NCBI GenBank assembly: GCA_048268485.1
Contig: JBLWVL010000007.1
Span: 62,001 to 126,000, forward strand
Length of the DNA stretch: 64,000 nucleotides
Direction of reading: 5' to 3'
Origin: Oceanospirillum sp048268485
GTDB taxonomy: Bacteria > Pseudomonadota > Gammaproteobacteria > Pseudomonadales > Halomonadaceae
Positions 42,598-51,306 of this stretch are shown one piece after another (position 1 is the stretch's first letter; every line of letters starts with the position of its first letter). The position numbers and the translations under genes are program-made. The notes beneath the pieces were generated by a model that was not told the origin of the DNA, did not search any database, and worked only from the letters and a program-made list of their open reading frames with translations.

Positions 42598-43031
42598 TCT
42601 TAGCCCTGGGATGGGCAGGTTTGTACGGCCCTATGGCAATGGGAGCAATTGGCAGCATGATTGGTTGCTCTCTGGCGGGACAAGCGGCGGCAGGGGCGCT
42701 ACTGGAAACTGAAACGGGTCATGGGCGCTATATTGGTATCTCGGCGATGCCTTCCTCCCAGTCAATTTACGGTATTGTCGTCATGTTTGCGTTAAATCGT
42801 GAATTGACCCTTGGTAATGCTCCTGGTTTAGCCGCAATTGGGCTGCTTTGTGGTCTGGCATTAATGTTTAGTGCGATCTATCAGGGGCGCAGTTGTGCAT
42901 CCGCGATTAATGTATCAAAAATACGTCCCGAAATTTTTGGCATGTCACTGGCCCCAGCAGCCATCGTAGAAGGCTTTGCAGTATTTGCCTTTATCTTCGC
43001 TCTGGTTATCAGCGCTGGTGTTCCGGCCTGA
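42585..43031 (+). CDS. atpK: V/A-type ATPase subunit K (rotor ring proteolipid), Na+-type
   Basis: 148-aa proteolipid with four helices in two hairpins. The start is TTG at 42585 behind a perfect AGGAGGTAA site. Compared with Enterococcus hirae NtpK, the Na+-site residues are kept: Ser58 and Gln59 in 'AMPSSQSIYG' (Thr64, Gln65), Tyr62 (Tyr68), Gln100 in 'AIYQGRSCAS' (Gln110), and the essential Glu129 in 'PAAIVEGFAVF' (Glu139). This argues for sodium rather than proton transport, although direction (pump or synthase) cannot be read. Only the second hairpin carries the ionisable Glu. Confidence 0.92.
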   Translation: MDNLILALGWAGLYGPMAMGAIGSMIGCSLAGQAAAGALLETETGHGRYIGISAMPSSQSIYGIVVMFALNRELTLGNAPGLAAIGLLCGLALMFSAIYQGRSCASAINVSKIRPEIFGMSLAPAAIVEGFAVFAFIFALVISAGVPA

Positions 43032-43061
43032 TTTGCTTAACCTGAAGAGAGACGCGTAATT

Positions 43062-43745
43062 ATGACGGATATTGAAAAAAACCACGCCTCTTCCGGTATT
43101 GATGCCCTGATCGAGAGACTCCGCCAGGAAGGGGTCGATAAAGGGCGTACCGAAGCAAGCCAGATATTAAGGGATGCTGAGAAAGAAGCAGATCTGTTAC
43201 TGAAACAGGCCCGTGAAGAGGCGGATGCCATGATCAGTAAGGCTCAGCGTGAGGTTGCCCAGAAACAACAAGCTGGCGAAGATGCTCTGAAAATGGCGGC
43301 CCGGGATCTTTTACTGGATGTGAAAGAAAGCCTGGCCAGAAGTTTTACCGATCAGGTTGAGCGCCTGATTGAGCAACAGATGGATAACAGTGAATTTGTC
43401 CAACGCATGGTGCTTGAACTTGTCGGGCGGACCGCTACAGATGCCAGCCTGAATGAAGCAGATAACATTGAAGTCTTATTGCCTGAAAATGTAATCGGGC
43501 TGGATGAGCTTCGTCGCAATGCGGATGAATATAAGACCGGACGTTTAAGTCAATTTGTCCAATCCCTCTCCGTTGAGCTGCTCAGAGATGGCGTAAGTTT
43601 TAATACTCATGGGGGGGCCGGCATTCGTGTCCGGTTGGTGGGTAAGGAGGTCGAAGTGGACCTGACCGACAGCGCAGTATCTCAGTTGCTGCTGCGCCAT
43701 CTGCAGCCTCGCTTCAGAGCTTTACTTGAGGGAGTTATTCGCTAG
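43062..43745 (+). CDS. atpE: V/A-type ATPase subunit E (peripheral stalk)
   Basis: 227-aa stalk protein. The first ~90 residues are a charged helix rich in Ala, Glu, Lys and Arg ('RDAEKEADLLLKQAREEADA'), which would form the coiled coil. The C-terminal globular part binds the head ('RDGVSFNTHGGAGIRVRLVG'). ATG 43062 follows GAAGAGAGACG. In Chlamydia-type operons this gene leads the cluster; here it is fifth, after a 30-bp gap from K. No separate G/H subunit is encoded. Confidence 0.88.
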   Translation: MTDIEKNHASSGIDALIERLRQEGVDKGRTEASQILRDAEKEADLLLKQAREEADAMISKAQREVAQKQQAGEDALKMAARDLLLDVKESLARSFTDQVERLIEQQMDNSEFVQRMVLELVGRTATDASLNEADNIEVLLPENVIGLDELRRNADEYKTGRLSQFVQSLSVELLRDGVSFNTHGGAGIRVRLVGKEVEVDLTDSAVSQLLLRHLQPRFRALLEGVIR

Positions 43746-44440
43746 TGAGCTACTACACTCTGGTCACTGCACTGCCGGATCTGCCCCCACTTGCAAAGTG
43801 TAAACAGATGCCGATCTCCCGGATTGCCCTGAACCGTCGTCTATCCATGCTGAGCGATCACGATCAGCATCAGTTGAAGCTGGCTGAGGATCTCTATTTT
43901 TTTGATTCAGAACAGCTGGGAAAGCGCTCGGATCAGGCACTGGTTTACCAATGGCAGCATCAGTTAAGTCAGATTGAATCAGATGTGGTACGCCAGTGCA
44001 TACAAAACCGTCTGGAGTGGCAGAGCTTGTTGGCTGCGCTTCGTCAAAGGCAGCAGAGTGATCAAGGCCCGGAGGCGTTCTACGGATTGGGCCGCTGGAC
44101 CAATCGCATTCGGCTGCACTGGTCAGAACCGGCATTTGGTCTTGAAGGCGCACTCCCCTTATTGAATGAGCTTCAGCCTTTGGTGCAAAAAGGGGCAGCA
44201 GGAGAGATAGAGCGCCAGATCAATAACTGGCTCTGGCATGATCTTCTGCAGGCTGAACGCCGCCACCATTTTACACTGGAAACAGTTATTTGCTTTGTGT
44301 TGCGCTGGGAGCTTGCTGAGAAGCAGATACGAAATGATGAAGATCAGGCCATCGATGCCTTTGAGTCTATGGCTGAGGTGCTACTTTCTGCACCCGTCAT
44401 CAGGGAACATATAGAATCAGCCTTTGAGGAACTTTCCTAA
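43745..44440 (+). CDS. DUF2764 family, C-like subunit of the V/A-type ATPase
   Basis: 231-aa soluble protein beginning 'SYYTLVTALPDLPPL', the signature of DUF2764. Such genes sit between E and A in the ATPase operons of Chlamydia, Treponema and Bacteroidetes, and by position probably replace subunit C/d that links the rotor to the ring. The body is helical, with 'LRWELAEKQIRNDEDQAIDA' and no catalytic motif. Start GTG 43745 overlaps E's stop by one base, and its stop overlaps A's start by one base. The family call is firm; the C-like role is inference from operon position. Confidence 0.8.
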   Translation: MSYYTLVTALPDLPPLAKCKQMPISRIALNRRLSMLSDHDQHQLKLAEDLYFFDSEQLGKRSDQALVYQWQHQLSQIESDVVRQCIQNRLEWQSLLAALRQRQQSDQGPEAFYGLGRWTNRIRLHWSEPAFGLEGALPLLNELQPLVQKGAAGEIERQINNWLWHDLLQAERRHHFTLETVICFVLRWELAEKQIRNDEDQAIDAFESMAEVLLSAPVIREHIESAFEELS

Positions 44441-46281
44441 TGAAGGATGTAAAGATAACGGCGCGGGTGACCGGTGTACGTGACGACATTGTCACTCTGC
44501 GGCTGGAAAAGGATGAAAAGGGTAACTTCTATCCTCTGATTAAAAATGAGGTGGTTTATATTTGCCCATCTCGTGTGCCATCAGATAACCGTCAGGAGTA
44601 TCTCCAGGCCGAAGTCTTGCGTGTGCGTCATGGTGAGGCGGATGTTCAGGTGTTTGAGAATACCCGCGGAGTAGCGGTTGGTGATCCTGTTCGTCAATCC
44701 GGTCAGATGCTGTCAGTAACTTTAGGCCCCGGCCTTTTAGGTCAGGTTTATGATGGTTTGCAAAACCCTCTTGAAATTATTGCCGGGCAGCATGGGTTTT
44801 TCCTGCCCAGGGGATTGCAGGTTGATGGTATCGATACACAAAAACAATGGGCGTTCCAGCCGACGGTTAAAGCAGGCACCCGTCTGAAGGCTGGCGACCC
44901 GGTAGGCCATGTTCAGGAAGGCCGTTTTAAGCACAAAATTATGGTGCCTTTTAATCAGGCCGGAGAGGTTGAAGTGACCTGGATTCAGGAAGGCACTTTT
45001 ACCACCACAACACCGGTTGCGCGTTTTAAAGACCATAAAGGTAAGGAACATGAGCTGACCATGCAACAGAAATGGCCAGTACGGATTCCGGTTTGCCAGC
45101 CATTGTTAGCGCAACGCTACAGTCAGCGTGAGTATCCGGAGCAGCCACTGTTAACATCAATCCGCCTGATTGATACTTTCTTTCCCATTGCCAAGGGAGG
45201 TACTGCCTGTATTCCCGGACCATTTGGGGCGGGTAAAACGGTTCTTCAGGGGTTGATCTCCCGTTTCTCTGATGTGGATATCGTGATTATCGTTGCCTGT
45301 GGTGAACGTGCCGGTGAAGTGGTTGAAACCATTACTGAGTTCCCTGCCCTACCTGATCCTAAAGGTGGCACCTTAATGGATCGTACAATTATTATCTGTA
45401 ATACCTCCTCTATGCCGGTTGCTGCCCGTGAAGCATCGATTTATACCGGTATTACATTGAGTGAGTATTATCGTCAGATGGGCTACAACGCCTTGCTGAT
45501 TGCAGATTCGACCTCCCGTTGGGCGCAGGCGATGCGTGAAACTTCCGGACGTCTGGAAGAGATTCCGGGTGAAGAGGCTTTCCCGGCTTATCTGGACTCC
45601 TCCGTGAAGAGTCTTTATGAGCGTGCCGGTTTAATCCGTAATAATGAAGGTGAACAAGGTAGTCTGACGCTTATTGGTACGGTTTCTCCTGCGGGGGGTA
45701 ATTTCGAAGAACCGGTGACACAATCTACTCTGCGCACCGTGAAAACCTTCCTGGGCCTGAGTGCAGACCGAGCCTATAAGCGTGCCTACCCCGCTGTTGA
45801 CCCTCTGATCTCCTGGTCCCGTTATCTTGAGCAGCTCAGTGGTTGGTATAACGAGCACCTGGATGCGCAATGGGTTGGAGATGTGAAGCAGATGCAGGGC
45901 CTACTGACTCAGGGCGAAGATATTCAGCAGATGATGCAGGTAACAGGGGAAGAAGGTGTCACTCTGCAGGATTTTCTGACTTACAACCGGGCGCAATGCC
46001 TGGATCAGGTTTATCTGCAGCAGGATGCTTTTGACGATGTGGATGCCTCCACCCCAATGACACGACAAATGCGGGTTTTCCGGTTGTTAAAGCGCTGTCT
46101 TTTTGAGCATCCGGAGATGGATGACAAGGATACCATACGGGAGCACTTTACTAAGCTGGCAGGTTTCTTCCGCAACCTTAACTATAGCCATGAAGACGGG
46201 CCGGATTTCAGGCGCTACTGGAAGGAGATCCATAACCTGAACCAGTTCCCATTGGCCGATGGGGCTTTTGCTGAAGAATAA
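44440..46281 (+). CDS. atpA: V/A-type ATPase catalytic subunit A
   Basis: 613-aa catalytic subunit. The P-loop is at 260-267 ('GPFGAGKT'). The non-homologous insertion typical of A subunits spans about 115-190 ('GIDTQKQWAFQPTVKAGTRL'). 'ACGERAGEVVETITEFPAL' holds the catalytic Glu, and 'LIADSTSRWAQAMRETSGRL' and 'GNFEEPVTQSTLR' are further landmarks. Length is normal (580-620). It is the last gene of the operon and is followed by a strong terminator. In related operons A precedes B directly, so its distal place is the clearest sign of rearrangement. Confidence 0.96.
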   Translation: MKDVKITARVTGVRDDIVTLRLEKDEKGNFYPLIKNEVVYICPSRVPSDNRQEYLQAEVLRVRHGEADVQVFENTRGVAVGDPVRQSGQMLSVTLGPGLLGQVYDGLQNPLEIIAGQHGFFLPRGLQVDGIDTQKQWAFQPTVKAGTRLKAGDPVGHVQEGRFKHKIMVPFNQAGEVEVTWIQEGTFTTTTPVARFKDHKGKEHELTMQQKWPVRIPVCQPLLAQRYSQREYPEQPLLTSIRLIDTFFPIAKGGTACIPGPFGAGKTVLQGLISRFSDVDIVIIVACGERAGEVVETITEFPALPDPKGGTLMDRTIIICNTSSMPVAAREASIYTGITLSEYYRQMGYNALLIADSTSRWAQAMRETSGRLEEIPGEEAFPAYLDSSVKSLYERAGLIRNNEGEQGSLTLIGTVSPAGGNFEEPVTQSTLRTVKTFLGLSADRAYKRAYPAVDPLISWSRYLEQLSGWYNEHLDAQWVGDVKQMQGLLTQGEDIQQMMQVTGEEGVTLQDFLTYNRAQCLDQVYLQQDAFDDVDASTPMTRQMRVFRLLKRCLFEHPEMDDKDTIREHFTKLAGFFRNLNYSHEDGPDFRRYWKEIHNLNQFPLADGAFAEE

Positions 46282-46308
46282 TGCGCTGTTTCTGCGGCGG
46301 TATAAAAC

Positions 46309-46338
46309 GAAACGGGAGCCACTAAAGGCTCCCGTTTT
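46309..46338 (+). terminator. Terminator of the V-ATPase operon
   Basis: AAACGGGAGCC-ACTAAA-GGCTCCCGTTT stem ending in a T-run, 28 bases after the subunit A stop. Confidence 0.9.
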
Positions 46339-46391
46339 ATTTGCAGTCAGAAGGTATCAGCCGTCAGACAATGTATGGGCAAAAGGCAAGG

Positions 46392-48467
46392 CTATAGTTT
46401 TTGTCGGGTCAGCAAATAAATAAAGTAACCACCACCAATAAGGGAGGCAACAATACCTGCAGACAGTTGAACCGGATAGAGCGCTATCCTGCCGATCCAG
46501 TCAGACAGAACCAAAAGCGATCCGCCAACAATAGATGCCAGCACAATCTGAGGCAGTATTTTTTTTGCTCCCAGCAAATAAGCCATATGTGGTGAAAGCA
46601 ATCCAACAAAAGAAACAGGCCCGATAATCGCCGTAATCATCGCACAGATACCTGCGATTAAGGTTAACAGCCAGGCTCGGGCTTTACCTATATGAATCCC
46701 TCTGGACTGAGCTACTTCATCACTAATTGCGATCAATGTTAATGCCCGATGCCAAACAAGTGCCAGCGCAGAGAGTACAAAGACACCTACTGTCAACATA
46801 ACAGCCTGCTGGCCGGTAACCTTATAAGTTGAGCCAGACATCCAGAGTAGCAGAGAGAATACCTCATCCGTACCACTGGCAAGAGTGAACTGGAGTATTG
46901 CATCCAATAAAGCGGTAAGCGCAATACCTGTTAACACAATAATACCGGGTGAGAATGACTGCCGTTTACCCAGGGAAAGCAAAAGTGCCAGCACAGCAAG
47001 GCTACCGGCAAAAGCGATAACCGGGCTGAAAACTAACCATTGTGCGCCGAATATCAGGATGAATAAAACAATACTCAACGTTGCTCCGGCAGATAAACCC
47101 AGAATATCCGGGCTGGCCAGAGGGTTTCGGATCAGGCGCTGCAGTACTGTCCCTGCAACGGCTAGTCCGAAGCCTGCTGCAAGTGCTGCCAAAACTCTGG
47201 GCCAACGCAATTGCCAGAGATAGCCCTCAGGCCAGAACCAACCCCAGCGAACCTGAGCACCTGAATCAATCAGGGTTGTTTTCGGAAAAACAAAAAGGGC
47301 CAGAGAAAGAATTAAAAAGCAAATGCCGGTGGCCAGACTCCAGCTAAAAACCGGTGATCTTTTTAGTGCAGTAACCCGGACGACGCTCTGATTGACATTT
47401 GATGCCCCTCGAGCAGAAGCCTCTGCAGACTTAGCCCGATGAAGTGACAGAAGAATCAGCGCCGGTGCTCCAATAAGTGCTGCAGCGGCTCCGCTGGGAA
47501 CCACCTGACCAAAGAAATCTGTTGCCCGTAAAGCAATAATATCTGTAAGAGTCAACAACAGGGCCCCCAGAACAGCGCTGGCTATCATCTCCTGACGGGA
47601 TGAGTGACTAAAGAATTTCCGGGCGATCTGGGGTGTCAGTAAACCCACAAACCCTATAAGCCCCACTGCGGCAATAACACTAGCGGTTAACCAAAGTGCC
47701 AGTAGCAATAATCCTACTATGACAGGGATGATCGCCATGCCTCTGCTCTGGGCCCCCTGCTCTCCAAGGCGCATCAACATCAGAGGACGATGAGCAACGG
47801 CTATCAGAATCAAAAATGGTATGAGTCTGGGTAAAAGCCACTGAATTTTACTCCAGTCAACCTGTGCCAGATCACCGGCTCCCCAGATAAACAAATTACG
47901 TACATACTGATCATTCAGCAATACAACGGCAGATGCCAGCGCACCAAATAATAATGATACAGCCATGCCTGCGAGGACGATGGGTAGCCCGCGAAAGCCT
48001 GAGTTACGGGCCACCAGAAGACTAAGGCAGGTAGCCAGAATCGCACCGGATAATGCCCACCATTCTCTGTAATCGAGCACCAGAGTCGGAAATAAAACAG
48101 AACCGGCTACAATACCAAGCCACGCACCAGAGGATGCCCCCAGGGTCATAGGTGATACCAGTGGGTTCTGCAGAAGTTGCTGCATCAGGCTGCCGACTAA
48201 TCCTAAGGCTGCACCTGCTATAACCGCCATAACGGCCCTTGGCATATGGCTGTATACATATTCAAAGTCTGGGAAATCTTTCGGGGAAACATGGGCCCAA
48301 AGCTGCCACTGTTGCAGCAGGCTGAGCTCTGTTCGGGTCTGAAGGTGCCAGATAACTGCGGCTATCAGTGCTAAACAACTAAAAGCCCAGGCGGGATTAA
48401 ATCCAGTGCTGCCCCCCAGCTTTAGTGATCCTCCTAAGGGCTCTGATTCAAGATCAACAGTGGACAT
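46392..48467 (-). CDS. fhuB: Ferric-siderophore ABC permease FhuB (double-length)
   Basis: 691-aa inner-membrane protein made of two fused FecCD permease halves, as in E. coli FhuB (660 aa). Repeat motifs appear twice: 'LVGSLMQQLLQNPLVSPMTL' and 'VAGTVLQRLIRNPLASPDIL', and 'GLIGFVGLLTPQIARKF' and 'GPVSFVGLLSPHMAYLL'. About twenty helices are expected. It imports iron-hydroxamate or a related siderophore delivered by the preceding binding protein. The ATG overlaps the fhuD stop by one base. It is the last gene of the fhuFCDB cluster. Confidence 0.93.
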   Translation of the reverse strand: MSTVDLESEPLGGSLKLGGSTGFNPAWAFSCLALIAAVIWHLQTRTELSLLQQWQLWAHVSPKDFPDFEYVYSHMPRAVMAVIAGAALGLVGSLMQQLLQNPLVSPMTLGASSGAWLGIVAGSVLFPTLVLDYREWWALSGAILATCLSLLVARNSGFRGLPIVLAGMAVSLLFGALASAVVLLNDQYVRNLFIWGAGDLAQVDWSKIQWLLPRLIPFLILIAVAHRPLMLMRLGEQGAQSRGMAIIPVIVGLLLLALWLTASVIAAVGLIGFVGLLTPQIARKFFSHSSRQEMIASAVLGALLLTLTDIIALRATDFFGQVVPSGAAAALIGAPALILLSLHRAKSAEASARGASNVNQSVVRVTALKRSPVFSWSLATGICFLILSLALFVFPKTTLIDSGAQVRWGWFWPEGYLWQLRWPRVLAALAAGFGLAVAGTVLQRLIRNPLASPDILGLSAGATLSIVLFILIFGAQWLVFSPVIAFAGSLAVLALLLSLGKRQSFSPGIIVLTGIALTALLDAILQFTLASGTDEVFSLLLWMSGSTYKVTGQQAVMLTVGVFVLSALALVWHRALTLIAISDEVAQSRGIHIGKARAWLLTLIAGICAMITAIIGPVSFVGLLSPHMAYLLGAKKILPQIVLASIVGGSLLVLSDWIGRIALYPVQLSAGIVASLIGGGYFIYLLTRQKL

Positions 48468-49426
48468 CAGTTCTGATCCTCCGAAGATACAGAGCCGAGT
48501 TCAGGCGGTAGTTGAGTCAGTGATTCAACAAAATGTTCAGCCAGATAGCCTATTGATAAAGCGCCACCATAGGTCCAGGTAGGCTTAACCGGTGCAATCC
48601 TTCCTTCCGCAACCACAGGCATCATACGAAACAGAGGCTGATTAAAGAGCTGTTCTTCATGGGGGAGCGGTCGGATATACAGCACGACACCATCGATATA
48701 GGCCAGATCGCGAATCGGTTTTTGTACTTGCCCCCAAGTTGAGCTAGGGATCTCAATTGCAGCATCTATACCTAAGGCGTTTAGAGCGGCTAACGGCATT
48801 GAATTGTTACCATAGGCCCGTACATGCTGAGCATCAGAGAAACGGACAACACTGACTTTAGGCACTTCACCATTAAAATGCTGTTTAACCTCATCTTTGA
48901 GACGTACCAGCTTTTCATGACGCTCCTGCAGTCGCATTTCTGCTATCTCCTGCTTACCCAGTGCGATAGCCAGCTGCATAAATGAGTGTTCAATAGCCTC
49001 AATATTACTGTGATCGGCACGGTAATTATCAAAAAAAAGCACGGGTGCTATTGGGCTCAGACGGGCGACCATATCCTGCTGCATACTGCCAACAACAATA
49101 AGATCCGGTTTTAACTCTGCAAGACGCTCTACACTAGGCTCAGCCCGGGTGCCCACATCAACGACATTCGCCGGAATCTCAGGACGGGCAACCCAGGTTG
49201 TATAACCATTAATATCCGCAACACCTACAGGGGTTACGCCCAGCTCCAGAATCTCCTCAGTTGCGCCCCAGTTCAGCGTGACAATGCGGGTTGCGGGTTG
49301 CATAAACTCATGGGAGCCCAGACTGTCTTCCACTGTAGCAGCCTGGGTGATTTGAGGTATAAATGACATTATTACAAGGGCGATAAAAAGCCGATAAAAA
49401 CTAAAATGTGTATTACTAAAAGACAT
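48467..49426 (-). CDS. fhuD: Siderophore-binding periplasmic protein FhuD-like
   Basis: 319-aa class III binding protein. The signal peptide ends near 'PQITQAA', and there is no lipobox Cys. 'RIVTLNWGATEEILELGVTP' and 'LAELKPDLIVVGSMQQDMVA' form the first lobe and 'DGVVLYIRPL' belongs to the second. The long inter-lobe helix typical of FhuD and BtuF is visible around 'EMRLQERHEKLVRLKDEVKQ'. ATG 49426 is preferred over TTG 49435. The ligand is probably a hydroxamate siderophore, judged only by the FhuB and FhuF neighbours. Confidence 0.88.
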   Translation of the reverse strand: MSFSNTHFSFYRLFIALVIMSFIPQITQAATVEDSLGSHEFMQPATRIVTLNWGATEEILELGVTPVGVADINGYTTWVARPEIPANVVDVGTRAEPSVERLAELKPDLIVVGSMQQDMVARLSPIAPVLFFDNYRADHSNIEAIEHSFMQLAIALGKQEIAEMRLQERHEKLVRLKDEVKQHFNGEVPKVSVVRFSDAQHVRAYGNNSMPLAALNALGIDAAIEIPSSTWGQVQKPIRDLAYIDGVVLYIRPLPHEEQLFNQPLFRMMPVVAEGRIAPVKPTWTYGGALSIGYLAEHFVESLTQLPPELGSVSSEDQN

Positions 49427-49455
49427 ATCTGCCAATCTCTTTCATCAGATGGAGC

Positions 49456-50220
49456 TTAGGCCACAACAGCAATATCGTGACCATGTGGATGTTGAAGTGT
49501 CTGAATGGGCATATCATAAAGAGCCGTCAGGCTTTCGTTATTCATAAGAGCCTGGGGTTTATCATCAAAAATGATCACGCCTTGTTTTAATGCCAGAATC
49601 CGGTCGGCAAATCTTGCTGCCAGATTGATATCGTGCAGAATAATGACGACACCCCGCCCTGTTGCCCTGTTAAGGCGATGAAGAAGGCTCATCAGGGAGT
49701 ATTGATGAGAAAGATCCAGTGCCGAGGTCGGTTCATCCAACAACATATAGGGGGTTTGCTGGGCGAGAAGCATCGCGATCCAGGCACGCTGTCGCTCACC
49801 TCCTGACATGCTATCCACGGCACTATCAGCATATTCATCCAGATCAGTATCTGAGATAGCCTGCTCAATAAACTGTTCATCATCCTGTTGCCAGCGCCCA
49901 AGAAGCCCCCGCCATGGGAAGCGTCCCAGACGTACCAGCTCCCGAACATTAAGACCATCAGCCGTTGGAAGATGCTGCGGCAGATATGCAATATTTCGGG
50001 CCAGTATTTTTTGGCTCATGAGTGACAGAGGCTGGCCATCAAAAAGAATATCCCCCCGATCCGGTACGATTTGGCGCGCTAACAGTTTCATTAACGTCGA
50101 CTTTCCTGAGCCATTGTGGCCAAGAATCACGGTAATTTCTTTTTCGTTAAGATTAAGCTCATCAATAGCAAGAATGGTTCTTCCCTGCCGCTCAACCTGA
50201 ATACTACTGAGGTGCAACAT
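49456..50220 (-). CDS. fhuC: Ferric-siderophore ABC ATPase FhuC
   Basis: 254-aa ATPase with Walker A 'GHNGSGKSTLMKLLARQI', signature 'SMSGGERQRAWIAMLLAQ', Walker B 'YMLLDEPTSALDLSHQ' and the switch His in 'VVIILHDINLAARF'. This matches iron-siderophore ATPases. It lies 29 bp before fhuD and 71 bp after the fhuF-like gene on the same strand. Confidence 0.93.
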   Translation of the reverse strand: MLHLSSIQVERQGRTILAIDELNLNEKEITVILGHNGSGKSTLMKLLARQIVPDRGDILFDGQPLSLMSQKILARNIAYLPQHLPTADGLNVRELVRLGRFPWRGLLGRWQQDDEQFIEQAISDTDLDEYADSAVDSMSGGERQRAWIAMLLAQQTPYMLLDEPTSALDLSHQYSLMSLLHRLNRATGRGVVIILHDINLAARFADRILALKQGVIIFDDKPQALMNNESLTALYDMPIQTLQHPHGHDIAVVA

Positions 50221-50291
50221 CTGAATGCCTGCATGAAGTTTATGAATAAATAAATCTGAGGGTGCCGGAGATTAATTAATAACCAAACCAG

Positions 50292-51158
50292 CTAAGCCGG
50301 GTTCCAACTTTCCTGAATAAGCCTGATTCGTTCTGGCATCTTATTTTTTGGACAACTGGCACAAACATCCCCATCGGCTTTTCGAAAGTGCTGACAGCAC
50401 CCTTTTCGGTTAAGAGCCAGCCGCTCACCTTCAGGAAAAGCGTTATCCTGAAAAGGGATACGCATCAGAGCACTCGCTCCTTCAAGGCCTAGCGCCTGGA
50501 GCCAAAATTCAGCTAAGGCTTCAGTCTGGGTATTCAGCAGCCGGGAATACGGCTGCGTTGCCGTCGCGACAGACTGGCTGCTAATGCTTTGCAAGAGAAG
50601 AAGCGTACTCAGAACACGGTCTGCGAAGAGGCGCCGGGCCAGATTTCTGTTAATGGGATAATGTGTACTGAATTCATTTAAGCCATGTTCAAGAAAAGAC
50701 TTAAGGTATCGGGCTACAGCGTGAGAAGCATCAGTATGCTCTTTATCTATCCTGATATCGGCAGAGTCGCCAAATAGGTTTTCAGCCAGAGACAGCCCGG
50801 TGACTATCTCTCCTTGTCGTCGGATACCAATACGGGAAAAATCAGGTGCCAGGTTAAATAAAGACACCGAAGCTAAGGTTAATATGATGGGCTGCCAGGT
50901 CAGCATATTCCAGCTCTGGGCAGCCCAGTAGAAGCGCCCTGCCTCCGGAGAGGCATGTTCAACAGCCTGATAAAGGCTCGCTATAAAGCCTTGATTATCT
51001 GCACCCAGGATGTACTCATCTGCGGCAGGTTCGCGAATCACAGGCGCCATAGCCGGCATATGATGTTCTATCAGGTGGCACAATTCCCTGATCACAACCT
51101 GCGGATCGATTAGAAAGCGATCGTCACCCTCGCTCTGTAGTGTGGCTCTGCAGTTCAT
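50292..51158 (-). CDS. fhuF: Siderophore-iron reductase, FhuF family
   Basis: 288-aa cytoplasmic protein. The C-terminus holds the unusual 2Fe-2S motif C-C-x10-C-x2-C ('GCCQHFRKADGDVCASC'), which is diagnostic for FhuF-like ferric reductases that release iron from siderophores by reduction. The N-terminal part is helical and matches the family's 'FYWAAQSWNMLTWQPI'-type core. The start is uncertain: ATG 51158 or TTG 51170, neither with a strong ribosome site. It is first in the fhuFCDB run and a Fur-like box lies about 47 bases upstream. In E. coli, fhuF is separate from fhuCDB. Confidence 0.87.
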   Translation of the reverse strand: MNCRATLQSEGDDRFLIDPQVVIRELCHLIEHHMPAMAPVIREPAADEYILGADNQGFIASLYQAVEHASPEAGRFYWAAQSWNMLTWQPIILTLASVSLFNLAPDFSRIGIRRQGEIVTGLSLAENLFGDSADIRIDKEHTDASHAVARYLKSFLEHGLNEFSTHYPINRNLARRLFADRVLSTLLLLQSISSQSVATATQPYSRLLNTQTEALAEFWLQALGLEGASALMRIPFQDNAFPEGERLALNRKGCCQHFRKADGDVCASCPKNKMPERIRLIQESWNPA

Positions 51159-51204
51159 ACATTTGCTCAATCAGTTCATGGCTTGTTTCGAATTGCTCAA
51201 TAGG

Positions 51205-51223
51205 TGGAATGATAATCCATATC
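51205..51223. promoter_or_regulatory. Fur-box-like site upstream of fhuF
   Basis: TGGAATGATAATCCATATC matches the 19-base Fur consensus GATAATGATAATCATTATC at 14 positions, including an intact central ATGATAATC. It lies between fhuF and the araC-type gene. Confidence 0.65.
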
Positions 51224-51306
51224 AATACTATTTAAAAGCAGTTAGGAATCAATCTCATTTACACTGAAGAGGTAAGGCATGTCCGACGCAGGCAAGTCTC
51301 GCTACA

